A DNA stretch of 64,000 bases from Candidatus Villigracilis vicinus. GTDB lineage: Bacteria > Chloroflexota > Anaerolineae > Anaerolineales > Villigracilaceae. The position numbers and the translations under genes were made by a program. The DNA lies in assembly GCA_016721315.1 (NCBI GenBank), contig JADKIL010000003.1, positions 310,001-374,000 of the forward strand. The letters are read 5' to 3'. Of the stretch, positions 7,556 to 16,013 are shown in pieces (the stretch's first letter is position 1; each line of letters opens with the position of its first letter). The notes below the pieces were generated by a model, which did no database searches, had not been told where the DNA came from, and worked only from the letters and a program-made list of their open reading frames with translations.

Positions 7556-10005
7556 AAAGCTCGCACCTCGGCAGCGGTTCGGCAATTCAACGCGGACTGT
7601 GCCAATGCCTGCAAGTCTTTCAAAGATGCCTTGCGTAAATGCGATTTGATGGTCGGGATGGTTGGCACGGTGATGCTCAATTCTTTCACGCCCAAGCCCA
7701 CCAGAATGGATGCACCCTTGATGTCGCTGGCGGCGCCGCCACAGACCGCCACCCACTTGCCTTCTTTGGTCGCGGCGCGCACGGTCATCTCCACCATGCG
7801 CAGGACAGCGGGGTTCAACGCGTCGGCTTGTTTTGCCAACTGCGGGTGGACACGATCCATCGCGAGGGTGTATTGGGTCAGGTCATTTGTGCCGATGGAG
7901 AAGAAGTCCACCAGTTTGGCGAATTGATCGGCGAGGATGGCAGCGGAGGGAACTTCCACCATGATGCCGAGTTCGATCTTCGGCGCGCCCACTTCAACGC
8001 GGACTTTTTCGGTGATCTCAATGACCTGCTCCACATCTTCAAGCGTGGTAATCATCGGGAACATGATACGGATGTTGGTCTCTTTGGCGGCGCGATAAAT
8101 GGCGCGGAGCTGCGGCAGGAACAGGTCAGGGCGGGCAAAGCACAGACGAATGCCGCGAATGCCGAGGAAGGAGTTATCTTCTTTGGGCAGGTTGAGGTGT
8201 GGCACCTGCTTATCGCCGCCGATATCGAGTGTGCGAATGGTGAGCGGACGCTCACCGAGCGCCTTGCCCATTTCTACATACACTTCGTATTGTTCATCTT
8301 CAGTGGGAGTTTTGCCGCTTTCCAAAAAGAGGAATTCGGTACGCATCAGACCCACGCCTTCCGCGCCGTACTCCACCGCTTTCACGGCATCTGCCACGCG
8401 GTTGACGTTGGCAAAGATTTCAATGACATGCTCATCCTGCGTTTTGGCAGGCAGAAGTCTTTCGGCATAGTCGGCGCTGAGTTGACGTTTAATTTCTTCG
8501 TGCAACTGCTCGGCGCTTTCAATGTCTTCGGGCTGCGGGTTGAGATACAACTTGCCGTTGAAGCCGTCGAGAATGCAGTTCGTGCCGTTCGAAATTTCCA
8601 AGACCGAGTCACCAGCCGCAACAATGGCAGGGATGCCCATCGCACGCGCAATGATGGCGGTGTGCGAGGTCGGTCCGCCTTTGGCGGTGACAAAGCCCAA
8701 GATCAGATCGGGGTCGAGGTTGGCAGTGTCAGAGGGGGTGAGGTCATCGGCAACCAAAACAGAAGGATTGCGCGACGCCGCAGGGGATTCGTCGGCAATG
8801 CCGAGCATGTGACGCAGCACACGCTGACAGACATCGCTCAGATCCACGGCGCGACCCGCGAGGATGGGGTCATCCAGATTCTTCAACTGGTCAATGCGCG
8901 AATGAACGGTCTGCTGCCAAGCCCAGGCGGGGTTGTGTTTCTTTGAAATCAGATCTTCGGTTTCTTTCAAAAGGTCATCATCGTTCAAGAATTCGGCATG
9001 CACCAAAAAGATGGAAGCCTGATTCGAGCCGAGGCGCACCTTCACTTCGTCATACAGTTTGTTCAATTCTTTTTGCGCCGAATCAATGGCGCTCTTGAAT
9101 TGTTTCTTGCCAAAGGAAGGACTGGTAACCGAGTCTTCGACCACAATGGCTTTGTGTGCGTGTTGAAAAACAATTCCCACCACAATGCCGTCTGAGGCGG
9201 GCACGCCGTCGGCGTAGGAAACGGTTGAAGTTGGCGACCAGTTCACTCGGTCAAGTTGAGGCGCGTGGGTTTCTTCCTCTTCGCCCAGCCCGCTTTCGAT
9301 TCCTGCCTTCAACGTTGCCAGCGCTTCATCTGCATCCACGCCTTCAGCGGAGACGCGCACGACGGTGCCTTTGCCTGCGCCGAGTTTCAACAGATTGACC
9401 AGACTCTTCGCATCCACGACGAGGTCACCGCTTCGCACCCGTACCTGGGCTTGATACTGCTTCGCGAGATTCACCAACTCTGTGGCAGGGCGTGCATGCA
9501 GACCCGTCGGGTTGATGATGACAGCTTCAAAAAAAATTGCAAAATCGGTTGTGTTGGAGGTGGGGGCTGGAGCGGGTCGTTCACCCGTGAGGGCTTCGAT
9601 GATGTCGTTCTTATCGGTGGTGATAGCGAGTTTGGCGGCGAGTTCTTCGTCGGAGACGACATGTGTGAGTTTGCGCAAAATGCCGAGGTGTTCGCCAGAG
9701 GCGGCGCCAATGCCCACTACAAGGTGGACGGTTTCGCCTTCGTTCCATGTAACGCCTTCGGGGACTTGTAGAACGGCGATGCCTGTCTTGAGGACGAGTT
9801 CGCGGTTCTCGGGCATGCCATGTGGAATGGCGATGCCATTGGCGAGAAAGGTATTGGCAACCCTCTCGCGGTCGAACATGCTATCCACATATCCTGGAGC
9901 GATGTTTCCATTTTGAATCAACAAGTTTGCGACCTGTTGGATCGCTTCCTGCTTCGTTTTTGGCGAAGCGCCCAGTTCAACTTGTGTGGGGTTGAGTTCG
10001 AGCAT
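7552..10005 (-). CDS. fruB: multiphosphoryl transfer protein: EIIA(Fru)-HPr-EI fusion
   Basis: An 817-residue cytoplasmic fusion of three PTS phosphocarriers. EIIA of the fructose type covers about 1-145, with the active H62 (GIAIPHGMPE). HPr covers about 157-240, with H170 (GLHARPA). Enzyme I covers about 262-817, with the phosphorylated H448 (GGPTSHTAIIARAMG) and the C-terminal PEP-binding barrel (GVGLMRTEFLFLE, IGTNDLTQYTL, CGGAASD). A Pro/Ala-rich linker (GERPAPAPTS) joins EIIA to HPr. The chain PEP to EI to HPr to EIIA to EIIB can thus run inside one operon without general PTS proteins. Similar fusions (FruB) are known in Pseudomonas and others. It is first in the operon; its stop overlaps fruK. 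Confidence 0.94.
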   Translation of the reverse strand: MLELNPTQVELGASPKTKQEAIQQVANLLIQNGNIAPGYVDSMFDRERVANTFLANGIAIPHGMPENRELVLKTGIAVLQVPEGVTWNEGETVHLVVGIGAASGEHLGILRKLTHVVSDEELAAKLAITTDKNDIIEALTGERPAPAPTSNTTDFAIFFEAVIINPTGLHARPATELVNLAKQYQAQVRVRSGDLVVDAKSLVNLLKLGAGKGTVVRVSAEGVDADEALATLKAGIESGLGEEEETHAPQLDRVNWSPTSTVSYADGVPASDGIVVGIVFQHAHKAIVVEDSVTSPSFGKKQFKSAIDSAQKELNKLYDEVKVRLGSNQASIFLVHAEFLNDDDLLKETEDLISKKHNPAWAWQQTVHSRIDQLKNLDDPILAGRAVDLSDVCQRVLRHMLGIADESPAASRNPSVLVADDLTPSDTANLDPDLILGFVTAKGGPTSHTAIIARAMGIPAIVAAGDSVLEISNGTNCILDGFNGKLYLNPQPEDIESAEQLHEEIKRQLSADYAERLLPAKTQDEHVIEIFANVNRVADAVKAVEYGAEGVGLMRTEFLFLESGKTPTEDEQYEVYVEMGKALGERPLTIRTLDIGGDKQVPHLNLPKEDNSFLGIRGIRLCFARPDLFLPQLRAIYRAAKETNIRIMFPMITTLEDVEQVIEITEKVRVEVGAPKIELGIMVEVPSAAILADQFAKLVDFFSIGTNDLTQYTLAMDRVHPQLAKQADALNPAVLRMVEMTVRAATKEGKWVAVCGGAASDIKGASILVGLGVKELSITVPTIPTIKSHLRKASLKDLQALAQSALNCRTAAEVRAL

Positions 10006-10027
10006 GGAACCTCGGGGGATTTATTTG

Positions 10028-10073
10028 GTAGGGCGCCCTTCAAACCCTGCTATTGCCTGAAGGGAAGCCCTAC
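10028..10073. repeat. GTAGGGC-type palindrome, copy 2
   Basis: An imperfect palindrome with arms GTAGGGCGCCCTTCA and TGAAGGGAAGCCCTAC in the 5' untranslated region of the fructose operon, 23 bases before the fruB start. It would fold into a hairpin in the leader mRNA. Related to copies at 471, 24550 and 50373. Confidence 0.6.
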
Positions 10074-10100
10074 GCCAAGGAGAAAACTAGTACCAAGGAA

Positions 10101-10116
10101 CTACTGCGTGCAGTAG
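10101..10116. repeat. perfect short palindrome at the fruB transcription start
   Basis: CTACTGC and GCAGTAG, separated by GT, form a perfect 7-base inverted repeat right downstream of the predicted -10 box of the fruB promoter. It could be a second protein-binding site or a 5' end hairpin. Confidence 0.5.
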
Positions 10117-10143
10117 TGTAAACGATTACATTATTCATGTCAA
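10115..10143 (-). promoter_or_regulatory. fructose operon promoter with LacI-type operator
   Basis: Read on the minus strand: -35 TTGACA (10143-10138), a 17-base spacer and -10 TACACT (10120-10115). The 14-base near-palindrome TGTAATCGTTTACA (10130-10117) with a central CG covers the downstream half of the spacer and most of the -10 box. This is the usual form of a LacI/GalR-family operator, and the divergent gene encodes such a regulator. Binding there would block RNA polymerase. Inferred from sequence only. Confidence 0.8.
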
Positions 10144-10255
10144 GACTTTTGCAAGGTCAGTCTATAAAATTGACCGAATAATTGCAAATACAGGCTATTT
10201 TTCGTCGTTTTCGGAAGATTATGTTACACTACTGACCATTACAACACCGATATTG

Positions 10256-10295
10256 AGTAATCGTTTTCATTTTCGTTACACCAAAATGGTATAAT
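10256..10295 (+). promoter_or_regulatory. promoter and operator of the LacI-family regulator gene
   Basis: The sequence AGTAATCGTTTTCA (10256-10269) matches 12 of 14 positions of the operator in the fruB promoter. It is followed by an extended -10 box TGGTATAAT (10287-10295). The ATG at 10302 begins only six bases after the -10, so the transcript should be leaderless. The operator overlaps the -35 area, which suggests autorepression. Confidence 0.72.
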
Positions 10296-10301
10296 CCGCC
10301 T

Positions 10302-11291
10302 ATGACCAGCATTAAAGACGTCGCCAAAGCCGCGGGGGTATCCACTGCCACCGTTTCACGTGTGTTAGCCAAGAACGCCCCCATCAAACCTGAAACCAGA
10401 GACCGCGTGCTCAAAGCCGTAGCGGACTTGAACTACCGCCCGAATTTGATCGCACGAAGTTTGCGCGTGCAAAAAAGCGCCAAGATCGGCTTGGTCGTTT
10501 CTGACATTCGCAACCCGTTCTTCACTGCCATCGGTCGCGCCGTGGAAGATGCTGCCTACGAGCAGGGCTACTCGGTGCTGATGTGCAACACAGATGAAGA
10601 CCCTGATAAAGAAGAACTGTACTTGAATCTTTTATACGATGAAAATGTGGCAGGTGTGATCTTTTCCCCCACCCATCAATTCGATATCCATTCGCAAACC
10701 TACAACCAGAAGATGCCTTTCGTGATCATCGACCGTGCGATCGAGTCAAATGACGTGGACATGGTCTTGCTGGATAACGTCGCTGCGGCATACGAACTGA
10801 CCGAACACCTCATCAGCAATGGCTACAAAAATCTGGCAGGCTTGTTCGGTGACGCCAGTACCACGGGTCAGGAACGCAGCCGCGGATTTCACAAGGCACT
10901 CAAAGATCATCATTTGAATCCTGCCGCGGCACATTTCATTTCTCCGCGCATTCAGCAGGGCTACGAAACTGCGATGAATTTGCTCAGCCAACCCAATCGC
11001 CCCGACGCGATCTTCACCAGTAACAGCATGCTCACAGCAGGCGCATACAAAGCCGCACGCGACAGCAAATTAAATGTCCCTCGAGATGTGGCAGTGGTCG
11101 GTTTCGATGACACCACCTGGGGCGCATTGGTCGACCCGCCTATCACGGTCATTGAGCAGCCCACCGAGGAGATCGGTCGCACTGCGACGGAACTGCTCTT
11201 CCAGCGCATTCAAGAACCAAGCCGCTCACCCAAGACAGTGATATTGAAAGGTTCACTGATCGCAAGAGGGTCGAGTATGAAGAGCAAGTGA
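10302..11291 (+). CDS. LacI/GalR-family transcription regulator, probable fructose repressor
   Basis: A 329-residue regulator. The N-terminal helix-turn-helix and hinge (SIKDVAKAAGVSTATVSRVL, then YRPNLIARSLR) are those of the LacI family, and the rest is a periplasmic-binding-protein-like effector domain (KIGLVVSDIRNPFFTAIGRA, VPRDVAVVGFDDTTWG). It is divergent from the fructose PTS operon, and matching operators lie in both promoters, so it most likely represses the operon and itself until a fructose phosphate binds. The ligand is inferred. It ends at 11291, abutting the convergent ligase gene whose stop begins at 11292, so there is no room for a terminator between them. Confidence 0.92.
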   Translation: MTSIKDVAKAAGVSTATVSRVLAKNAPIKPETRDRVLKAVADLNYRPNLIARSLRVQKSAKIGLVVSDIRNPFFTAIGRAVEDAAYEQGYSVLMCNTDEDPDKEELYLNLLYDENVAGVIFSPTHQFDIHSQTYNQKMPFVIIDRAIESNDVDMVLLDNVAAAYELTEHLISNGYKNLAGLFGDASTTGQERSRGFHKALKDHHLNPAAAHFISPRIQQGYETAMNLLSQPNRPDAIFTSNSMLTAGAYKAARDSKLNVPRDVAVVGFDDTTWGALVDPPITVIEQPTEEIGRTATELLFQRIQEPSRSPKTVILKGSLIARGSSMKSK

Positions 11292-12983
11292 TCAGTAAGC
11301 AGTTGCCAGTTCAGTTAATTTCTCACGGATGATCTTGGAGTTGTGACGGACATCGGTGGGAAATTTTTTTAAGAAAAGAAAGATTCGAATCCGCGAGGCT
11401 TGGGGGTGAGCGGCGGCAAGGGTTTTGAGGTCGGCGATGATCTTCTCTTTGTCTGTTTTCACTCCCTTTTCCAATTCAACCCACAACACAGGTTCCCTAT
11501 CCACGCCCACGAGTGCGGTTCTATAAACCTGTGGATGCGCGTTGAAAATATTTTCGATCTGTTCGGTAAATAGCACATCGTCCTTTGTCTGCACACGGTG
11601 AGACTTCCGCCCGCAATACCACAGCCTGCCTTCTTCATCGAAATAACCCACATCGCCCATGCGGTGGATGATGTCTACTTTCTCGTCATTGCGAGGGTGA
11701 TAGCCCGAAGCAATCTTGGAGATCGCTTCGTCGGGAAGAGCACCCTCCTCGCGATGACGGAAAATTTTCGATATTCGATTCGACGTTGGACGATTCAAAT
11801 ACTCACGCGTCGTGGCCCCGCTCTGAACTGTTATTTCCCCAACAACATTTGGTTTCACCGTAAGCGAATCCCGCCATTCTTCGATCGGCTCATCGGTGAT
11901 GGGGATGATGCGCACAGTCACACCTTCGATGGGCTTTCCGAGGAAGATGCCTGCTCCGTTCTTTGTCTTCTCTTCCAAGGCAAACACTTCGCGGCTCTCG
12001 ACCTTGGCAATCGGCAGAGTCTCTGTCGCGCCATAGATTCCGTACAGGGAAGTGTGATCCGCGAGCAGGTGACGGAAACGCTTCTGCAGGTCAATGGTTG
12101 CTGGTGCGCCCGCGGTGATGATGCGTTTGAGGGAAGAAAGAACAATAGGATGGGATGAGGAATTGTTGTTTTCAGCAAAAGAAGAAAGAAGGTCGAGCAC
12201 TACGGGCGAGGCGAACATGTTGGTGACATTGAATTTTTGGATCGCGCCGATCACTTTGGCGGCATCGGTTTTGCCTGGGATGGGGAAGCTGATATCCGGG
12301 ATGACAGAGGTGACGCCGAGCAGGAGATCGATCAACGCATAGAGCGGAAAGGCGGGCAGGTCAACTTCGTCTGGTGCGATGTTGAAGGTATTTTTCAGCA
12401 ATTCAAGTTGAGCAGCAAGATTCTCCTGGGTGTAGATCGCGCCTTTGGGCAGACCGGTCGAGCCAGAGGTGTAGATGATGGCGGCGGGGGTAGTGAGTGG
12501 TAAGTGGTAATTGGGAATTGGAGATTGGAGATTGGGCTTCCACACTTTGGCATTACTCAGTGCAGGCTTTCCACTTTCCATTCCTGCAATGCTCAAGTTG
12601 TATTTCACCGATTCCCTTCCCCAGCCAAAAATCAGTCGCAGAGTATGTGTGAGTGTGTTCCCCACGAAAATATCAGGCTTGGATTCTGCATAGATCTCGC
12701 GGATCTTTTTGATTCCCAGTGCAGGCTCCACGAGGATGGGAACAATGCCGAGTTTAAGCAAAGCGAGGGCAAAGGGGAAGAAGTCCGCGCTGGGGGGAGT
12801 TAATAAGGCGGCAGTCATGCCTGGGGTGTAGCGCTCAGCTTCAAGTCCACGAAGGAAGCGTTGGGTTTTGTCCAATACGTCTTTGTAAGTAAGCGTTTTC
12901 CAGAGTCCCTTATCAAAATAAATATAGGCAGGCTTGTCGGGGTGATTGTGGGTATTTTGTTCAAATCGATCAAAGAGATTCAT
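11292..12983 (-). CDS. OleC-like AMP-dependent acyl ligase / beta-lactone synthetase family
   Basis: A 563-residue adenylate-forming enzyme. The P-loop-like motif TSGSTGLPKG, the segment GIYGATETLP and the RMGDVGYFDEEGRLWYCGR block identify the ANL superfamily; the sequence PSADFFPFALALLKLGIVP and the WYCGRKSHRV block match OleC, which closes beta-hydroxy acids to beta-lactones. I use ATG 12983 (MNLFDRFEQ), seven bases after a TACAAT -10 box, so it appears leaderless. Two segments look foreign: around 11684-11790 a palindromic element and an ATTCGATA word are translated as extra residues just before the RMGD motif, and 12495-12537 codes a patchwork repeat before the P-loop. If these are tolerated the enzyme may be active; otherwise it may be decaying. 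Confidence 0.82.
   Translation of the reverse strand: MNLFDRFEQNTHNHPDKPAYIYFDKGLWKTLTYKDVLDKTQRFLRGLEAERYTPGMTAALLTPPSADFFPFALALLKLGIVPILVEPALGIKKIREIYAESKPDIFVGNTLTHTLRLIFGWGRESVKYNLSIAGMESGKPALSNAKVWKPNLQSPIPNYHLPLTTPAAIIYTSGSTGLPKGAIYTQENLAAQLELLKNTFNIAPDEVDLPAFPLYALIDLLLGVTSVIPDISFPIPGKTDAAKVIGAIQKFNVTNMFASPVVLDLLSSFAENNNSSSHPIVLSSLKRIITAGAPATIDLQKRFRHLLADHTSLYGIYGATETLPIAKVESREVFALEEKTKNGAGIFLGKPIEGVTVRIIPITDEPIEEWRDSLTVKPNVVGEITVQSGATTREYLNRPTSNRISKIFRHREEGALPDEAISKIASGYHPRNDEKVDIIHRMGDVGYFDEEGRLWYCGRKSHRVQTKDDVLFTEQIENIFNAHPQVYRTALVGVDREPVLWVELEKGVKTDKEKIIADLKTLAAAHPQASRIRIFLFLKKFPTDVRHNSKIIREKLTELATAY
11684..11759. repeat. CGTCATTGCGAGG palindromic element inside the OleC-like gene
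   Basis: A 76-base element with terminal arms CGTCATTGCGAGGGTG and CACCCTCCTCGCGATGACG and an inner palindrome around GAAGCAATC / GATCGCTTC. This is the form of a widespread intergenic palindromic repeat. Here it lies inside an open frame and is translated as RHREEGALPDEAISKIASG and the following residues. No other copy was seen in the window. Confidence 0.75.
12495..12537. repeat. patchwork repeat of TGGTAATTGGGAATTGGAGATTGG words in coding sequence
   Basis: Tandem-like variants of TAATTGG, GAATTGG and GAGATTGG encode the residues NLQSPIPNYHLPLT just before the P-loop of the OleC-like protein. Similar TTGGTAATTGGTTATTGG strings occur twice inside pheT (21425 and 22203). Confidence 0.5.
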
Positions 12984-12990
12984 GGTCAAA

Positions 12991-12996
12991 ATTGTA
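12991..12996 (-). promoter_or_regulatory. -10 box of the OleC-like gene, leaderless start
   Basis: Minus-strand TACAAT ends seven bases before the ATG at 12983. A -35 match is weak (TGACAA-like at about 13015-13020). The spacing equals that of the glycosidase gene at 50997 and the regulator at 10302. Confidence 0.45.
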
Positions 12997-13265
12997 TCCC
13001 TTTTGTCTGGATGTTTGTCAGGCTTTCGCAGTTATGTTTAGTACTGTGATTGTGTCTGAACAAGTTCAATAATAAAAGTGGGGGAATTCCTTTTCACTGC
13101 GAATGGATGGCGAAGGTCTTACCGAGCAGTAACTGGTTGGATGAGTTTCACATGGAGGTGTGTGGCAAATGAGTACGGTCACGAATTACCGCCAAAAACT
13201 TTCTCTTTCAATGAAGTCAATATAAATGAGACGAAAAATCGTTCCAACTTGAAAAGGAGCATAAG

Positions 13266-13520
13266 ATGAATACAACCAAACCGTTCGAAAGTGCTGATCC
13301 AATTGAAGATCCCAGCGCGTTGATGGAGAATGCTTTGATCGCAGAATTCCTCAAACAAAAGGGCTACACCCATGAGGATCTCAAGAAACTTCCAAACGAA
13401 CTTGTTGAAAAGCTAATGAAAGAAGCCTCGCAATATGCCTCCCTCAAAATGGAGGAAGTGCAAGCGCGCGCTCATCTGGTGAAAGAACTACATGACGATG
13501 CGACGGCGCTGGAGAAGTAA
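13266..13520 (+). CDS. small conserved-looking protein beside a maturation protease
   Basis: An 84-residue acidic, helical, cytoplasmic protein (MNTTKPFESADPIEDPSA). A good Shine-Dalgarno (AAAAGGAGCATAAG) precedes the ATG. The pattern AEFLKQKGYTHEDLKKLPNE, then LVEKLMKEASQYASLKMEEV, suggests two or three helices, one with a short winged or SAP-like helix start. I do not recognise the family. It lies 88 bases ahead of a hydrogenase-maturation-type protease in the same direction and may be co-transcribed. It could be a partner or a hydrogenase accessory, but nothing in the sequence proves this. Confidence 0.7.
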   Translation: MNTTKPFESADPIEDPSALMENALIAEFLKQKGYTHEDLKKLPNELVEKLMKEASQYASLKMEEVQARAHLVKELHDDATALEK

Positions 13521-13525
13521 AAGGC

Positions 13526-13587
13526 AAAATGTAAAATAATGAGCTATTAATGCCCAAAGCATATCGCAATATTTTATTTTACATTTT
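13526..13587. repeat. inverted repeat AAAATGTAAAATAA / TTATTTTACATTTT
   Basis: Fourteen-base perfect arms separated by about 33 bases lie between the 84-residue gene and the protease gene. Being AT-rich it is a weak hairpin; it may be another short mobile palindrome. Confidence 0.5.
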
Positions 13588-13608
13588 AAAAAGAAGCGGA
13601 GCGTCACC

Positions 13609-14085
13609 ATGAAAACGATCATTATCGGACTCGGTAATCCGATCCTGGGAGACGATGGGGTTGGGTGGAAGGTGATCGAAGAGATCAGCCAGCATTTACC
13701 AAGAGAAACATCCATTGGCATCGAATGCCTGTCGGTGGGCGGGCTGGCATTGATGGAACATCTTATCGGATATGACCGTGCCATCATCGTCGATTCGTTC
13801 ATCGTAGACAAGGAAGACGTCGGTTCGATCCTGATCCGCAAGCTAAATGATCTGCCAAATTATTCTGCATTCCATATCACAAGCGCTTACGACACGTCGC
13901 TGCAAAACGCGATCCAACTCGGCAGAGAAATGGGCGCATACTTGCCGGTGGAAGTCGTCGTCATCGGGGTTGCGATTCAACACATCACAGAGTTTGGAGA
14001 GGAGCTTTCGCCCTCTGTGGCAGAAACCGTACTGCCTACCGCGCATATCGCGCTGAACTTAATAAAAGAAAAGATAAATATCTAA
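13609..14085 (+). CDS. hydrogenase-maturation-type endopeptidase
   Basis: A 158-residue HycI/HyaD-family protease. The start KTIIIGLGNPILGDDGVGWK holds the hallmark GxGNxxxxDDGxG loop with a metal-binding Asp, and VDSFIVDKEDVGSI and FHITSAYDTSLQNAIQLG follow the family pattern. Such enzymes trim the C-terminus of NiFe-hydrogenase large subunits after nickel insertion. No hydrogenase gene is in the window, so its substrate must be encoded elsewhere. Strong terminator just after the stop. Confidence 0.88.
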   Translation: MKTIIIGLGNPILGDDGVGWKVIEEISQHLPRETSIGIECLSVGGLALMEHLIGYDRAIIVDSFIVDKEDVGSILIRKLNDLPNYSAFHITSAYDTSLQNAIQLGREMGAYLPVEVVVIGVAIQHITEFGEELSPSVAETVLPTAHIALNLIKEKINI

Positions 14086-14121
14086 AGCAAAAGAGGCGCT
14101 CTTTCGAACGCCTCTTTTGCT
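14086..14121. terminator. terminator after the protease gene
   Basis: AGCAAAAGAGGCG pairs with CGCCTCTTTTGCT around a short loop, directly after the stop of the protease gene. Symmetric, so it may act on both strands. Confidence 0.85.
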
Positions 14122-14279
14122 ATTGGAACATATCAGTGCTTTATTTTGTCAATTCCATATATTGCGGGTTACGACGGAGATACGCCGAGACGTACAAAAA
14201 CATGGAAATACCAACGCATATAAAAGTTAATTTTATTTCATACACATTCAAGACCTGCAGGTTGACTATTACCCGGAAT

Positions 14280-14966
14280 TTATAACGTTTTCATGAATTC
14301 AAAAAGATATTCCTTGTTTCTTAAACCAATTAGTTTCTCACGGTCTTTTACAAGATCATCATAGGTCATTGCATTGATAGATTCTTCTGAAATATTCAGC
14401 AAATCACCTGCATCACCTTTGGTAACAATCCCTAATCCATAATCTGTATCTAAAACAAACGCCCGAAGATCCGATCTAGTACTACGAAGATAACAAATTG
14501 TTTTCCAAACATCCCCACACCATTCGCCAGTCCAGCCAGGAAGACCAGCTAATGCAGCTTCGGCAGGAGAATTAGAAGGATGGGCTGCTGCTTTATGCGG
14601 TGGGTTACAGTCATGCATAACAATCACGCCGTTATCTTTTAAGAGTTTCAAGGAATTAATAACATCCTTCAATGTCTGTTGGTACGTATGAAGCCCATCA
14701 ATAAATACAACATCCATTTTTTTATTCCCAGCCGTTTCAAAATATTTATCACTGGTAACTTCAAAATATTTGGCTGTAAGATTAGAGGGATTTTTATAAA
14801 CCCATCGAAGTCTGTTTTTGAAAGAAAAGACAAAATGAGGGTCTACAGCTGTCTTACTATCAGCCTTGATTGGAAAGAAATTCTCCCCATCTTTTACACC
14901 AATTTCAAGATAGGCTGGTTTTTTTCTTGAATTCAAAAAAGCCTGGATAACATCTGTTCTGAGCAT
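14280..14966 (-). CDS. class I SAM-dependent methyltransferase
   Basis: A 228-residue protein with the SAM-binding loop AYLEIGVKDGENFF (18-31), and MDVVFIDGLHTYQQTLKD and VIVMHDCNPP further on, the pattern of the Methyltransf_24 group found in glycan and lipopolysaccharide clusters. Codon and base use is much more AT-rich than the flanking genes, as for the next gene, and the surrounding gaps are AT-rich with no gene, which suggests recent acquisition. No Shine-Dalgarno stands out. The acceptor is unknown; a sugar hydroxyl is the common one for this group. Confidence 0.82.
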   Translation of the reverse strand: MLRTDVIQAFLNSRKKPAYLEIGVKDGENFFPIKADSKTAVDPHFVFSFKNRLRWVYKNPSNLTAKYFEVTSDKYFETAGNKKMDVVFIDGLHTYQQTLKDVINSLKLLKDNGVIVMHDCNPPHKAAAHPSNSPAEAALAGLPGWTGEWCGDVWKTICYLRSTRSDLRAFVLDTDYGLGIVTKGDAGDLLNISEESINAMTYDDLVKDREKLIGLRNKEYLFEFMKTL

Positions 14967-15338
14967 ATAGTGAATTTCTCCTAATCATTTAATTAATTTA
15001 AATTTACAACTCGAATCAAAAACGGATCTTCACGCCGACTTGTTTCGATTACAGCCGCCACATACAAACGATTCAAAACTATTGATATCAAGATAAACAC
15101 ATATTGCAACCATCAAAAATATTTCAGAGGAGATTGACCATTTTATTTATTGTGGTCGACTGAAAATCTGCAATAAATCCACAAAATACGCTTGATCATT
15201 TGATAGCACTAAATCCAGATTCTTGACTAACCATAAATTTAAACAATCAATTCGTATTTTCTGCGTAGAGCTACAAGATAACTTTAATTACTCAGTATCG
15301 ACACACCACGAAAAAATATATATAAACCGGCATAAAAA
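14967..15338. other. AT-rich gap without a recognisable gene
   Basis: A 372-base stretch between two methyltransferase-like genes. It is rich in A and T, has stops in all frames and shows no clear promoter, RNA gene or repeat that I can name. It could be the remains of a degraded gene of the same foreign patch. Confidence 0.5.
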
Positions 15339-16013
15339 TTAGTTTATTTTTCTCAACCATCCACGTTGGTGAAACGAAATCTTATTTCGTCTCCACAAAT
15401 TGTCGTCCTGAAGAAACGCGGTGTTCCCTTTCATAAAATCTTTCACAGCCTCATATGGACCAGGCCCAAAAAAAGGTTTTACAGGGTGTCCATTTACATT
15501 TGTATCTTCCACGATCATATAAGAATCAGAAGCAACAAAGTTTTTATAAATATGCATCTCCTTTAAAACATGCTGTTTACTATGGTCTGAGTCCAGGATA
15601 ACCATCCCTCCCCCGGAGGGAAGTATTTTTCTTATTTCTGCAACCAAATTATCATCTGTTGAGTCGCCCTCAAAAAGACGAACTCGAGGATTGTCAATTT
15701 TCTTAGAATTATCAGATAACTGAATATCGACACCAACCACTAAAACATCTGATGGCATTTTCATAAGATCAAGAATTGAAGCGAAGTACATAATTGACCC
15801 GCCATCTGCCACGCCGGTTTGAAGAATAAAATTTGGTTTGAGTCGAAAAATCAGCTCCTGATAAAGATGCAAGTCGAAAGGAAGCTGTTTGACTTTATAA
15901 CCAAGGAAGGTATTAAACTGCCAAGTATACGGTGAGTAATACCATAGAAGATGGAAACCCACATTAAACACAGGCTCTATTATCCATTTGACAAGCCATC
16001 TAAAATAGTTCAT
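15339..16013 (-). CDS. CmcI/RhmMT-like O-methyltransferase family protein
   Basis: A 224-residue protein of the cephalosporin-hydroxylase-named CmcI family, which in practice are SAM-dependent O-methyltransferases such as rhamnosyl O-methyltransferase. Diagnostic pieces are FILQTGVADGGSIMYFAS (SAM loop), VILDSDHSKQHVLKEM, YMIVEDTNVNGHP and GPGPYEAVKDFM. The first 30 residues contain an aromatic, partly hydrophobic helix that could touch the membrane. Like the neighbour at 14280 it is AT-rich relative to the window. Both may modify a cell-surface sugar. No partner glycosyltransferase is nearby, which is unusual. Confidence 0.85.
   Translation of the reverse strand: MNYFRWLVKWIIEPVFNVGFHLLWYYSPYTWQFNTFLGYKVKQLPFDLHLYQELIFRLKPNFILQTGVADGGSIMYFASILDLMKMPSDVLVVGVDIQLSDNSKKIDNPRVRLFEGDSTDDNLVAEIRKILPSGGGMVILDSDHSKQHVLKEMHIYKNFVASDSYMIVEDTNVNGHPVKPFFGPGPYEAVKDFMKGNTAFLQDDNLWRRNKISFHQRGWLRKIN

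Noticed and set aside
7639..8946. Long open frame on the plus strand opposite the EIIA-HPr-EI gene
   Set aside because: Same reason: antisense to a certain gene, no motif, no start signals.
13078..13265. Small frame ahead of the 84-residue gene
   Set aside because: No Shine-Dalgarno or protein-like composition; it runs into the leader of the next gene.
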